From Marinomonas balearica (GTDB lineage: Bacteria; Pseudomonadota; Gammaproteobacteria; Pseudomonadales; Marinomonadaceae), in NCBI RefSeq assembly GCF_004362145.1, contig NZ_SNXC01000014.1:266931-330930 (forward strand): a DNA stretch of 64,000 nucleotides, written 5' to 3'. The translations under genes were made by a program, and so were the position numbers. Positions 1-8,562 of this stretch are shown one piece after another. The first letter of the stretch is position 1, and every line of letters starts with the position of its first letter. The notes beneath the pieces are model-generated. The model was not told the origin of the DNA, did no database searches, and saw only the letters and a program-made list of their open reading frames with translations.

Positions 1-597
1 CCTTTTCTGATGCTGCTTGCTCTTACGCCTGGGCCAAACAACTTCACGTCTATGTATAATGGTATTCACCAAGGTGTTCTGCCTGCAACTGTTGGGGCGA
101 CAGGCAGAAATTTAGCATTTGTTATTTTAATGAGCGTTTCCGCGGTTGGACTTGGCGCTGTGATTGTTAGTTCTGCATTTTGGTTTAATGTTGTTAAGTG
201 GTTTGGTGTGCTTTACTTACTTTATCTTGGCATAAAAACTTGGCGTGCTCCGGTAGCGAAAATAGATGAGTCCTCTTCTTTTTCAGAGAGCTCTTCTAGT
301 ATGCTTCCTTTGATTCGCCAAGAATTTTTGATAGCGATAAGTAACCCTAAGGCGATATTGATTTTTACGGCGATATTTCCTCAACTCCTTGATGTTGCTA
401 AGCCTCTTGCCCCTCAATTTGTAATTATTGGTATTACCTTTTTATTGGCTGAGTACTTTTCTGCTTGTATGTATGCGTATTTTGGGATGCAGTTAAGGCG
501 TTATTTATCTAGCGCACATTGGGTGGCTCGAGTGAATAAAGCAATCGCTTCTCTGTTTATCTTAGCTGGTAGTGTGTTAGCAAGCTCCTCGCGTTAA
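1..597 (+). CDS. LysE/RhtB-family amino-acid exporter, 5' end cut by window edge
   Basis: An open frame runs from the first base and encodes P-F-L before the methionine at 10, so the true start lies left of the window. The visible 198 residues are an inner-membrane protein with several hydrophobic spans. They include the LTPGPNN motif of the first LysE helix and an SNPKAILIF...FPQLL segment, which matches the conserved NPK...P region of RhtB/LysE exporters. Members of the family pump amino acids or homoserine lactones out of the cell. An Lrp/AsnC-type regulator follows on the same strand, a common pairing for amino-acid exporters. The family is clear; the substrate cannot be read from the sequence. 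Confidence 0.9.
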   Translation, partial: PFLMLLALTPGPNNFTSMYNGIHQGVLPATVGATGRNLAFVILMSVSAVGLGAVIVSSAFWFNVVKWFGVLYLLYLGIKTWRAPVAKIDESSSFSESSSSMLPLIRQEFLIAISNPKAILIFTAIFPQLLDVAKPLAPQFVIIGITFLLAEYFSACMYAYFGMQLRRYLSSAHWVARVNKAIASLFILAGSVLASSSR

Positions 598-671
598 AGG
601 TTGTGTTGTCGGGGCGGATTAAGTGCTGTGCGGTTCCTGCTCTTTTTACTGATTTTTGTCGAAAAGGCGAT

Positions 672-1127
672 ATGGATAAAATTAACTGGAAAATTATTAA
701 GGCGTTAGAAGAAAATGCTCGGCTAACGTACGCAGAGCTCGGTAAGCAAGTTCATTTATCTGCACCCGCAGTTGCCGAACGCGTGCGAAAATTGGAAGAG
801 GTGGGGGTTATTACCGGTTATGGTGCGAAAATAAACCTAGAAAAAATTGGTGTCCCCATTACCGCTATTGTCGAGTGCGAGGTATATCGCACGAAAGAGC
901 GGGAGTTTAAAGCGCTTGTACTAGCGCAAAAAGAAGTGATCTCTTGTTATAACGTCACGGGTCCTTATGCTTTTATTTTAAAGGTCTCCACTCACTCGTT
1001 ATCGAAGCTAGATGCGTTGCTCGAACGATTAATCGACCTCAGCGATACGAATACAATGATGGTACTGTCGACTCCTGTTAATAGAGAAATGCCTTTAAAT
1101 GCTGATGATATTGAACAGATAATTTAG
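672..1127 (+). CDS. Lrp/AsnC-family transcriptional regulator
   Basis: 151 residues from the ATG at 672. The frame is open upstream to 603, but the Lrp family begins with MDxxDxxIL-like text and MDKINWKIIKALEEN fits exactly at 672. Residues about 4-60 form the helix-turn-helix (ARLTYAELGKQVHLS, then the recognition helix with AVAERVRKLEE). Residues about 65-145 form the RAM effector-binding/oligomerisation domain. Lrp/AsnC proteins sense amino acids and often control a neighbouring exporter, so regulation of the LysE gene just upstream is a reasonable inference. A hairpin terminator follows directly. Confidence 0.9.
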   Translation: MDKINWKIIKALEENARLTYAELGKQVHLSAPAVAERVRKLEEVGVITGYGAKINLEKIGVPITAIVECEVYRTKEREFKALVLAQKEVISCYNVTGPYAFILKVSTHSLSKLDALLERLIDLSDTNTMMVLSTPVNREMPLNADDIEQII

Positions 1128-1136
1128 CTGTAAAGA

Positions 1137-1184
1137 ACTTACTCCAGAGCTTTTAAATTCAGGAGTAAGTCCTTTCAGTTTTTT
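1137..1184 (+). terminator. Rho-independent terminator after the Lrp-type gene
   Basis: Perfect 9-bp stem ACTTACTCC (1137-1145) with GGAGTAAGT (1162-1170), a 16-base loop, then a run of T at 1179-1186. It ends the rightward exporter/regulator transcript in a convergent gap with the DMT transporter. Confidence 0.75.
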
Positions 1185-1193
1185 TTATTTCTC

Positions 1194-2066
1194 TTAAACC
1201 GCTTCGGTCAGTACTTTTTTGGTTGTTGGCCATTGGCTAATAAGCATTCCCAAAAATATGAGAGCGCATGCAAAAATGGAGCGAGAAGTGAGTTCTTCAT
1301 CTAAAAGTAACCATCCGCCTAATGCAGCAAATACAGCTTCGGTCGAGAGTATTAATGCGGCAATGCTTGGAGCAACGTTTTTTTGTCCAAGCATTTGTAA
1401 AGTATAGGCAATCGCAGAAGAGGCGACGCCGGTATAGACGATCGGCATCCAGCTGATAGATATGGCTGCCCAACTAATGTCTTCGATTGACAGCGCGACT
1501 CCCCAAGATAAAACGGAAACCACCATCAGCTGAATAACTGAAAACGTGACGATTCTTACTTTACTGACATAGTGATTGACTACCAATACGTGAGAGGCCC
1601 AAAAAAATGCGCCAATGAGCATTAACGAATCGCCTTTGTGTATTGATAGGTGTGGCCCAACCGTAAGTAAGTAAAACCCGACAATAGCAAACGCGACGCC
1701 ACACCATACTTTAGGTTCAATTTTGTGTTTTAAAAATAGGCCAATAAGAGGGACAATGAGCATATACAATGCGGTAATAAATCCTGCATTGGCAGTGCTT
1801 GTGTACTGTAATCCGACTTGTTGAAGCGCTGAGCCAATAAAAAGAATGAGTCCGCCAGATAAGCCTGCTTGAGTTGTCACTCGCACATCGATGTTGTATT
1901 TCCTGTCGAAGAAAAAAGCGAGAGGGAGCATCGCGAGTGTCGCTAAGGTGAAGCGAGCTGCGTTAAAACCATAAGGTCCAAGCTCTTCCATGCCGACACT
2001 TTGAGCGACGAATGCAAAGCCCCATATAGCGGCAGTAATCCATAAAAATAGCTGTGAAATTGACAT
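1194..2066 (-). CDS. EamA/DMT-superfamily transporter
   Basis: 290 residues with about ten hydrophobic helices, arranged as two repeats typical of EamA (DUF6) drug/metabolite transporters. The first repeat opens with the ITAAIWGFAFVAQ helix, in which W-G-F/S is conserved in the family. The second starts near residue 148 with SLMLIGAFFWASHVLVVNH. Such proteins export metabolites or amino acids across the inner membrane; the substrate is not predictable. The gene stands alone, convergent with the Lrp-type gene. Confidence 0.85.
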   Translation of the reverse strand: MSISQLFLWITAAIWGFAFVAQSVGMEELGPYGFNAARFTLATLAMLPLAFFFDRKYNIDVRVTTQAGLSGGLILFIGSALQQVGLQYTSTANAGFITALYMLIVPLIGLFLKHKIEPKVWCGVAFAIVGFYLLTVGPHLSIHKGDSLMLIGAFFWASHVLVVNHYVSKVRIVTFSVIQLMVVSVLSWGVALSIEDISWAAISISWMPIVYTGVASSAIAYTLQMLGQKNVAPSIAALILSTEAVFAALGGWLLLDEELTSRSIFACALIFLGMLISQWPTTKKVLTEAV

Positions 2067-2305
2067 GATTCCCTGACTTCTTAGTGTTTAAGTTGAACTT
2101 ATTTTAATCGGCTTTCCTGTTTTTCTAACAGGTTTATTCTTTCGTTTTATAGGGTAGATTCTTAAAATATACAGGTCATTATGAGTGTTTTCTTTCGAAT
2201 CGAAAGTTGGTTGTTGATATGGGCTGAGAGGTGAATAATTGGATGGTGCTTAAGATTTACTGATATGGCTTTGCCTCGTGACTTCGTCCAAGGTCTCAGG
2301 ATGGC

Positions 2306-2338
2306 TAAAAGATCAGTAACATGGTTTTGTTACTGATC
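2306..2338 (-). terminator. Terminator of cysE
   Basis: GATCAGTAAC (2311-2320) pairs perfectly with GTTACTGATC (2329-2338) around an 8-base loop. Read on the minus strand the stem is followed by TTTTAG, and it lies 8 bases past the cysE stop codon. Confidence 0.65.
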
Positions 2339-2345
2339 CAATTAC

Positions 2346-3155
2346 TTACTTTTCTTTTATGCAGTTTGTTATTGAATGATCCATTGCTCTGGATGGTTCT
2401 GACTCTTTATTTCGACCAACTGCTTTTGCGGGTACGCCAGCAACCGTCGTATGCGCTTGTACGGGTTCTAGTACGACACTGCCAGCGCCCACTTTCGCAC
2501 CTTCACCTACTTCAATGTTGCCTAAAATTTTTGCGCCTGCACCAATTAATACACCAGATCGAATTTTTGGGTGTCTGTCTCCGTGCTCTTTGCCGGTTCC
2601 ACCAAGTGTCACGGATTGAAGAATAGAGACATTGTCTTCAATTACACACGTTTCACCTACAACCAAGCCCGTTGCGTGGTCGAGCAGAATACCGCAGCCT
2701 AGTTTTGCGGCAGGGTGTATATCAACTCCAAAGATCATCGACACTTGGCTTTGAATATAAAGCGCTAGTGTTTTTCTGTTCTCTGTCCAAAGCCAGTGAG
2801 CGACGCGGTACGACTGCAATGCATGAAAGCCTTTAAAGAACAGTAATGGTGTCGTATAACCATCGGAGGCCGGATCGCGTTCATTTATTGAAATTATGTC
2901 TTTTTCTACGTGTCGAACTATGTCAGAGTTAGAAGCTGTCATAGCTTCTTCAAATACTTCGCGTAGCACCATGGCGGGAATAGAAGTGCTGTCTAGCTTG
3001 CTTGCAAGTAGGAAGCTCAAAGCCGACGCCAAGGAGTTATGGCGCAAAATGGTGGTATTGAAGTAGCTCGCTAATATGGGCTCTTCTTGAGAAAGCAGTT
3101 TTGCTTCATCTTGAAGGGAACGCCATAAATTGTCCGATGTCACGTTTTCGTACAT
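2346..3155 (-). CDS. cysE: Serine O-acetyltransferase
   Basis: 269 residues from the ATG at 3155 (a TTG four codons upstream is possible, but GAG sits at a good ribosome-binding distance from this ATG). It transfers acetyl from acetyl-CoA to serine, the committing step of cysteine synthesis. The N-terminal helical domain (to about residue 145) holds the family's DPA...LLFFKGFHALQ stretch. The C-terminal left-handed beta-helix of hexapeptide repeats includes GVDIHPAAKLG, DHATGLVVGET with the catalytic His and Asp context, VTLGGTGKEHGDRHPK and AGSVVL. Length and motifs match E. coli-type CysE, not the short EpsC type. Confidence 0.95.
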   Translation of the reverse strand: MYENVTSDNLWRSLQDEAKLLSQEEPILASYFNTTILRHNSLASALSFLLASKLDSTSIPAMVLREVFEEAMTASNSDIVRHVEKDIISINERDPASDGYTTPLLFFKGFHALQSYRVAHWLWTENRKTLALYIQSQVSMIFGVDIHPAAKLGCGILLDHATGLVVGETCVIEDNVSILQSVTLGGTGKEHGDRHPKIRSGVLIGAGAKILGNIEVGEGAKVGAGSVVLEPVQAHTTVAGVPAKAVGRNKESEPSRAMDHSITNCIKEK

Positions 3156-3272
3156 AGTATTACTCAAGATCTATTTACCTGTATTGATTCACAGCTAGAA
3201 TAAGGGTTATGGGGTTAGCATGTATGAAAACAAGAGTGTAAGTAAAGTAATTACTTTCTGCGTGGAGAGAAT

Positions 3273-3602
3273 ATGAATCAAAAGACTGTAGCTGATGCGT
3301 TAAATGTATTTTATGAGCTGGGTGCCGCTCTATCAGACGCATACTGGGAAACCAACGATATCGATAACAAAGATATTTTCTTTGCTATGAAATTGATGCT
3401 TCAAGAGGAATTGGATGAACTTCATAAATTAAGTATGCAAGATCATATTTATCCTTATGAGCCGATCAATCCAAATGTAATACGTTTGAGTGGTAAGCTT
3501 CGATCGTTACACAAAGAGCTTGAAGGTATTGTGTTTAGACCGCAAACCTTGATGTTATTAGAAGAACTTATCCCTAACGCCTGCGATCTATTCGAAAAGT
3601 AA
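3273..3602 (+). CDS. Hypothetical protein, 109 aa
   Basis: Starts at an ATG preceded by GGAGAG at good spacing. It encodes a soluble, acidic, largely helical 109-residue protein without signal peptide or membrane segment. The composition is normal and the frame is uninterrupted, so it looks like a real gene. I recognise no domain. The N-terminal third is rich in acidic residues (SDAYWETNDIDNKD). It is divergent from cysE and followed by a strong hairpin. Confidence 0.7.
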   Translation: MNQKTVADALNVFYELGAALSDAYWETNDIDNKDIFFAMKLMLQEELDELHKLSMQDHIYPYEPINPNVIRLSGKLRSLHKELEGIVFRPQTLMLLEELIPNACDLFEK

Positions 3603-3617
3603 GGGGCTTAGGGAAAC

Positions 3618-3653
3618 CTCATAGAATGTCTGTTATATCAGACTTTCTATGAG
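3618..3653. terminator. Hairpin between the orphan gene and mnmC
   Basis: CTCATAGAA-T-GTCTG (3618-3632) pairs with CAGAC-T-TTCTATGAG, with one T:T mismatch and a TTATAT loop. The sequence after it is AT-rich but lacks a long T run, so termination is likely but not certain. It lies between two convergent genes. Confidence 0.5.
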
Positions 3654-3674
3654 ATATTATTCGTAATAAATCCG

Positions 3675-5690
3675 CTATGCCTCTCCTCGTTTTAATCCGC
3701 GAACCGTGAACCGTGAAGGGTGAAGCGTTTCAATACAAATTTGTTCGAGTGGAGCAATTTGGTCGGTGATTAAGGCGGCTAAGTAACGAGCCGAAAGAGG
3801 CGCGCTAACGAATCCTCGCGACCCATGTCCAATGTTTACAAACAGTCCTTCGACAAAAGGGGCTTCTTCCGATGTTTCCCATTTTGCGTTTTTACTAAGT
3901 GTCGAATACTTAGATATTAGGTGAGACCTATCCATAATTGGTCCAACAATCGGACAGTAATCAGGCACAGTGCATCTTAGCGCTGCTCGACCTGTAAGTT
4001 TACTTATATCAATATTGTCTGTTTCTATGGTGAGTAGATCTCGTAACTTTTCGAGATTTTCAATGTGATCTTCGTTGCGAATAAGTGAATCTGTGTTCTT
4101 TAGATCGTATGTCGCGCCGAAGTTCAAATGGTTTTCTAGCGGTGGTGATACGTAACCTTGACCGCAAATTACAGAGTTAAAAGACAGTTTCTTGTCTACC
4201 TGATCTCCCGACGCTTCGGCTGTTCTAAAAGCCGCTATGGGAGCGTGTGTAACCTGACCTCTGATCGCTTTCGTCTGAAGGGGAAGCCATTGATCTAAGA
4301 TTTGGTGATCATTTGCCGTGCAAATAACCACGTAATCGAAATGTTCTAACGAACCGTCTTTGTCTATTGCGTCGAATTTACATTCAGAGCGTGTGGTTTT
4401 CTTTAGTTCTTTGAGTGAACGACTTAGCGAAACATGTATATTTTCGTGAGTCAAAAGATTGACGCAAGCCTCAGAAGGTTTGACCCATCCAGATAACGGC
4501 AAATTGAGCCCACCCTCTGGAAGCGCACTGACAATGCTTTCAGGATAAAGTCGTTTCTCTATGATTTTGGACAGTTTGTCTGCTTCTTGAGTGTTTTTAG
4601 GTTTTTGGAGTAACCCGCATTGGTTCCACCAAATAGAGTATGAGCTTTCATCATTGCTTTGGTTTTGATAGTGATGGTAATAGCGATTAGCGTATAAGTA
4701 CGAGGCTAAATAATAGCGGTTTACGGGAGTGTCTTGGTTGGCAAGCTTAGGGTATAGCATTCCTTGAATGTTGCCCGATGCGCCGTTTGCAATGCGATCT
4801 GATGCTTCCCACACTTGTACTTTTAAGCCTTGCTCAGCGAGTGCACGCGCGGTGGTTGCCCCCGCGATTCCGGCTCCTACGATGAGTGCGTTTTCTTGTT
4901 TTGAATTTGTTGGCAACGCTTTGTTTCGGACGTGAAACCAAGGTTTATTTGATTCTATCGAAGCAGTCTCTGTTTCAACGTAGTGGCCGATCGCCATTTC
5001 CCGTTTATGTCCAAACCCTTTTACTTTTTGAACATCAAATCCATGAGACTTTAGCCCTCTACGCACTATGCCTGCTGCTGTGAAGGTTGCGAATGTCGTT
5101 GTGTTATAACTGAGTCTTTCTATCTCGGAAAATAGGGATTCGCTCCACATTTCTGGGTTTTTACTGGGCGCAAACCCATCTAAAAACCACGCGTCAATCT
5201 TGCCATTTAGCGTTTGAAACCCTTCACTGGCTTCGCCGAAATAGAGCGATAGAGAGATGTTGTTACCTATAAAGTCCATATGGTGAAGACCTTGGCATAA
5301 CTCGGGATAATCCTTTATTAAAGCATCGGCTTCGGTTTGTAATGATGGCCATGATTTAAGGGCTTGCTTGAGAACGTCCTTGGTTAACGGGTATTTTTCT
5401 ACAGAAACGAAATGGAGCTTTGTATTCTTAGGTGCGACATTCTGAAAAAGCTGGATAGCACACAGAAAGTTTAATCCAGTTCCAAAACCCGTTTCAGCAA
5501 TATTAAACGTTTGCCCAGCTGAAAGAGCCTTAAACCGTTCTTCCAAATTATTGTGTTTCAGAAATACGTATTTTGACTCTTCAAGACCTGCTTCTTTATC
5601 GAAGTATACATCGTCAAATTCATTGGAACGTGGGACGCCGTCATTGCCCCAATCGAGTGTTGGGGCGTCAAGGATATAGCTATTTAACAC
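3675..5690 (-). CDS. mnmC: Bifunctional tRNA mnm5(s2)U34 biosynthesis protein MnmC
   Basis: 671 residues, the usual length for the fused enzyme. The N-terminal half (about 1-245) is the MnmD SAM-dependent methyltransferase, with FDDVYFDKEAGLEESKYVFL and the SAM loop ETGFGTGLNFL. The C-terminal half (from about 265) is the FAD-dependent oxidoreductase, with a dinucleotide-binding ALIVGAGIAGATTARALAEQG near its start. Together they convert cmnm5U34 to nm5U34 and then mnm5U34 in wobble positions of certain tRNAs. The start overlaps the end of the upstream ppiA gene by 11 bases, so the two are probably co-transcribed. Confidence 0.96.
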   Translation of the reverse strand: MLNSYILDAPTLDWGNDGVPRSNEFDDVYFDKEAGLEESKYVFLKHNNLEERFKALSAGQTFNIAETGFGTGLNFLCAIQLFQNVAPKNTKLHFVSVEKYPLTKDVLKQALKSWPSLQTEADALIKDYPELCQGLHHMDFIGNNISLSLYFGEASEGFQTLNGKIDAWFLDGFAPSKNPEMWSESLFSEIERLSYNTTTFATFTAAGIVRRGLKSHGFDVQKVKGFGHKREMAIGHYVETETASIESNKPWFHVRNKALPTNSKQENALIVGAGIAGATTARALAEQGLKVQVWEASDRIANGASGNIQGMLYPKLANQDTPVNRYYLASYLYANRYYHHYQNQSNDESSYSIWWNQCGLLQKPKNTQEADKLSKIIEKRLYPESIVSALPEGGLNLPLSGWVKPSEACVNLLTHENIHVSLSRSLKELKKTTRSECKFDAIDKDGSLEHFDYVVICTANDHQILDQWLPLQTKAIRGQVTHAPIAAFRTAEASGDQVDKKLSFNSVICGQGYVSPPLENHLNFGATYDLKNTDSLIRNEDHIENLEKLRDLLTIETDNIDISKLTGRAALRCTVPDYCPIVGPIMDRSHLISKYSTLSKNAKWETSEEAPFVEGLFVNIGHGSRGFVSAPLSARYLAALITDQIAPLEQICIETLHPSRFTVRGLKRGEA

Positions 5691-6231
5691 GTATTACTTT
5701 CTCTATCAAAACAGGGGATTCCGGTACGTCGCTGTATGGGCCGACTCTGTGAGTTGATACGTCCGCGATTTCGTCAATGATATCCATACCTTGGATGATT
5801 GTTCCAAATACCGTATAGCCCGCCCCGCCGCGAGCGCCATGATTTAGAAATGGATTCGTTACTTGGTTAACAAAAAATTGGGCTGTGGCACTGTCTGGGT
5901 CGCGAGTACGCGCCATAGCTAGCGTACCGCGATCATTGTAAAGGCCATTATCGCCTTCATACGGTACAGGTGGACGAGTATCTTTCTTGCCCATATCAGG
6001 AGTGAAACCGCCACCTTGAATCATAAAGCCTTTTATTACTCGGTGAAAAATAGTGCCGTTATAGAAACCATCGTCGACGTATTTTAAAAAGTTTGAGACG
6101 GTCTTTGGCGCCGATTCATCAGCGAGATCGACTCGAATCGTTCCTTTATTTGTAAGGATATCAACTTGAGTTGCAAATGAGCTGCTGGTGAAAAGAGTAA
6201 GAAGTAGCCCTAGGATGAGACTTTTTTTCAT
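5680..6231 (-). CDS. ppiA: Periplasmic peptidyl-prolyl cis-trans isomerase (cyclophilin)
   Basis: 183 residues. A signal peptide (about 1-20, MKKSLILGLLLTLFTSSSFA) is followed by a cyclophilin domain with VSNFLKYVDDGFYNGTIFHRVIKGFMIQGG split across residues about 43-73, and AQFFVNQVTNPFLN. The FHRV...QGG segment carries the catalytic Arg. It catalyses proline isomerisation of exported proteins. A cytoplasmic PpiB is less likely because of the clear leader. The stop overlaps the mnmC start. Confidence 0.92.
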   Translation of the reverse strand: MKKSLILGLLLTLFTSSSFATQVDILTNKGTIRVDLADESAPKTVSNFLKYVDDGFYNGTIFHRVIKGFMIQGGGFTPDMGKKDTRPPVPYEGDNGLYNDRGTLAMARTRDPDSATAQFFVNQVTNPFLNHGARGGAGYTVFGTIIQGMDIIDEIADVSTHRVGPYSDVPESPVLIEKVIRVK

Positions 6232-6351
6232 TTTTTTCTTTCCTATTTAATTGGTGGCTCTATATTAGGTGACTTCGTTAAAGAAAAATAGATCGCTCAT
6301 GTAACTGAGATCGTTAAAAATTGATGTAATTAAAATAGAGTAAAGAAAAAC

Positions 6352-6636
6352 ATGAGAACAGCCGTTGTAGAGATAGAATACTGTACTTTGTGTCGTTGGA
6401 TGTTGCGTGCCGCGTGGCTTGCGCAAGAGGTGCTTACAACCTTTGATGTAGATGTAAAGAGTGTTACCTTGATACCCACTGAAGGTGGAATTTTTAAAGT
6501 AAGAGTTAATGGTGAGGAAGTCTGGTGTCGTAAGAAAGAAGACGGTTTTCCAGAGGCTAAAGTTTTAAAACAGCGGATTCGGGATATTATTGATCCTGAG
6601 CGAGATTTAGGGCATTCAGATAGACAAAAAAAATAG
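6352..6636 (+). CDS. SelT/SelW/SelH-family (Rdx) protein, cysteine form
   Basis: 94 residues. The thioredoxin-like Rdx fold begins with a beta-strand ending in YCTLC (Cys11, Cys14), where animal SelW homologues carry Cys-x-x-Sec. Later segments (VTLIPTEGGIFKVRVNGEEVWCRKKEDGFPEAKVLK, residues about 38-72) match the family's GxFEV...W-S/R...GFPE pattern. The role is thought to be thiol redox control, but it is not firmly established in bacteria. The gene is monocistronic with its own terminator. Confidence 0.85.
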   Translation: MRTAVVEIEYCTLCRWMLRAAWLAQEVLTTFDVDVKSVTLIPTEGGIFKVRVNGEEVWCRKKEDGFPEAKVLKQRIRDIIDPERDLGHSDRQKK

Positions 6637-6657
6637 CGACAATGAGTCGCTATTTTT
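6629..6657. terminator. Bidirectional terminator between the SelW-like gene and yciI
   Basis: AAAAATAGCGAC (6629-6640) pairs with GTCGCTATTTTT (6646-6657) around a 5-base loop. A runs on one side and T runs on the other allow use in both directions. It overlaps the last codons of the SelW-like gene. Confidence 0.8.
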
Positions 6658-6702
6658 ATGTACGCTATTTGTAGCATGACATGGTGTTCTAACGTATGTG
6701 GT

Positions 6703-6999
6703 TTAAAAGACCTGTTTAAAAGGTTTTACTTCTACGTCTTTGTATACACCTGCCTCTAAGTAAGGGTCTTCTGAAGACCATTTCTTTGCGTCTTCCAGCG
6801 AATCGAACTGAGCGATAATGATGCTGCCAGTAAAGCCGGCTTCACCAGGCTCATTTGTATCTAATGCTGGGTTGGGACCCGCTAGCACAAGTTTGCCATT
6901 TTCTTTCAGTGTTTCTAACCTAGCTAGGTGAGCTGGACGAGCAGACTTTCGCCCTTCAAGGCTGTGTGCGTTATCTTGACAGACAATGGAATACAGCAT
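6703..6999 (-). CDS. yciI: YciI-like protein
   Basis: 98 residues of the YCII-related ferredoxin-fold family: [28 protein letters not shown]..., then [11 protein letters not shown] and [23 protein letters not shown]. The conserved His (in RPAHLARL) and Asp (in SEDPY) that define the family's putative active site are present. Biological function is unknown. It lies 4 bases downstream of yciB on the same strand, as a two-gene operon. Confidence 0.92.
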   Translation of the reverse strand: MLYSIVCQDNAHSLEGRKSARPAHLARLETLKENGKLVLAGPNPALDTNEPGEAGFTGSIIIAQFDSLEDAKKWSSEDPYLEAGVYKDVEVKPFKQVF

Positions 7000-7003
7000 C
7001 GTA

Positions 7004-7540
7004 TTAATCCTTATTTTGCATATGGCTTGAGAGGTAAATACCTTGGAGTATGATGAAAACGAGTGTCATGCCGAGTAGACCAAATAATTTGAAATCAACC
7101 CAAACTTCTTCGCTGAAATTAAACGCGACATATAAGTTGGTCAGGCCTGATACGATGAAGAAGCCAACCCACGCTAAATTTAGCGTGCGCCATACTTTAA
7201 AGGGCAGTGAAATTTTATCGCCCATCATTCTCTGAATTAGGTTTTTATTGCCAATAAATTGGCTGCCGAAAAAGGCAAGTGCAAATAGACCATTTACAAT
7301 CGTCGGTTTCCATTTAATAAAATCACCGTCGCCCATCAGTACCGTGGCGCCACCAAGGAGAACCACTAAGACAAGTGATACGACATGCATCTTCTCAATG
7401 TGTTTGTGTTTCCACCAAGTGTACCCAACTTGCAGTATGGTTGCAGGAATGAGAATCGCAGTGGCAAGGATGATATCGTTTGTCATTTTATAGACAGCGA
7501 AAAAAACGATAATAGGTAAAAAGTCGAATAGAATTTTCAT
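7004..7540 (-). CDS. yciB: Inner-membrane septation protein A family
   Basis: 178 residues with five to six membrane spans and almost no soluble domain. Family landmarks are [14 protein letters not shown] at the N-terminus, [24 protein letters not shown], and [25 protein letters not shown]. The YciB/IspZ family affects cell-envelope synthesis and division. It is paired with yciI and divergent from the PHP gene. Confidence 0.93.
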   Translation of the reverse strand: MKILFDFLPIIVFFAVYKMTNDIILATAILIPATILQVGYTWWKHKHIEKMHVVSLVLVVLLGGATVLMGDGDFIKWKPTIVNGLFALAFFGSQFIGNKNLIQRMMGDKISLPFKVWRTLNLAWVGFFIVSGLTNLYVAFNFSEEVWVDFKLFGLLGMTLVFIILQGIYLSSHMQNKD

Positions 7541-7606
7541 ATTAGAACCAGTTTATGTATGCTCAAGAGATAATAACGACCTAAAACGAGAATTAACAGC
7601 ATTAAA

Positions 7607-8461
7607 ATGGATCACTTTCGTTATAAAAAAGTCGACTTACACATGCACTCGTTGGCGTCTGATGGTGTATTTGCACCTGCCGAGTTGATGCAAAGAGCGC
7701 ATGAGCAAAAGCTAGAGGTTGTTGCATTAACAGATCATGACAGCTTAGAGGGCTTAGCAGAAGCGCGCAAAGTAGCGAATCAGCTGAGCATGCATTTCGT
7801 GAACGGTGTCGAGCTATCAGTCCAGTGGAAAGGGATTCCGATTCATCTCGTGGCTTTGGGTTTTGATATTGATGACGATGCTCTTAATACGGTTGTTGAA
7901 TCCAATCAAAAAGTCCGAATAGAGCGCGGCAAAACAATTTCCCATCTACTTAAAAAACAAGGTTTACCCGATATTTACGATGAAGCCTTAGAAGAAGCTG
8001 GAATGAGTCAACTTGGCCGGCCTCATTTTGCGAAAGTGCTCGTGGATAAAGGAATTGTCAAAGACGTTAACAAAGCTTTCGATAAATATCTTGGCAATAA
8101 AAATTTGGGAGGAAAGCTTCGCCAGGTTTGGCCGGAACTTTCAGATGTGGTTGAACACCTTAAGTCGCAAGATATGTCGACGATCGTAGCTCACCCTAAA
8201 CGTTACCCTCTGACGGTTACAAAGTTAAAGCGAATGTTAACGGATTTTAAGACCGCTGGAGGAAATGGGATTGAAGTTGTTTCTGGAAACGAGCGACCTG
8301 ATTCGGTTAGGTTATTGGAGCGCTTATCACGGGAATATGATTTTGATGCATCCGTAGGAAGTGATTTTCATGGCCCATTTGGACCTTGGGCTGAGGTTGG
8401 CAAATATACCTCCGTTCATGAATCAGAGATTTCACCGATCTGGTATAAGTGGTTGGTTTAA
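7607..8461 (+). CDS. rnm: PHP-domain phosphoesterase (RNase AM / YciV family)
   Basis: 284 residues. Metal-binding motifs of the PHP domain are all visible: HMHSLASDG (near residue 12), ALTDHDS (about 43), GVELS (about 68), IVAHPKRYPL (about 198) and GSDFHGP (about 253). Homologues (E. coli RnmAM/YciV) hydrolyse 3',5'-nucleotide bisphosphates and trim rRNA 5' ends. The neighbourhood with yciO and rluB is the conserved one, as in E. coli, supporting an RNA-related role. Confidence 0.93.
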   Translation: MDHFRYKKVDLHMHSLASDGVFAPAELMQRAHEQKLEVVALTDHDSLEGLAEARKVANQLSMHFVNGVELSVQWKGIPIHLVALGFDIDDDALNTVVESNQKVRIERGKTISHLLKKQGLPDIYDEALEEAGMSQLGRPHFAKVLVDKGIVKDVNKAFDKYLGNKNLGGKLRQVWPELSDVVEHLKSQDMSTIVAHPKRYPLTVTKLKRMLTDFKTAGGNGIEVVSGNERPDSVRLLERLSREYDFDASVGSDFHGPFGPWAEVGKYTSVHESEISPIWYKWLV

Positions 8462-8562
8462 ACTCTTAGTCTAAAGTTATTTATTGTTGATTACGTTTTT
8501 GAATCAATTTTTGGAATCAAATGTCGACTTCTTTGAATGATATGTAACGCAAGGAGAATGGA

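Noticed and set aside
2321..2626. 101-residue rightward frame within the 3' end of cysE
   Set aside because: Antisense to the hexapeptide-repeat part of CysE; Leu-rich text arises from that repeat DNA.
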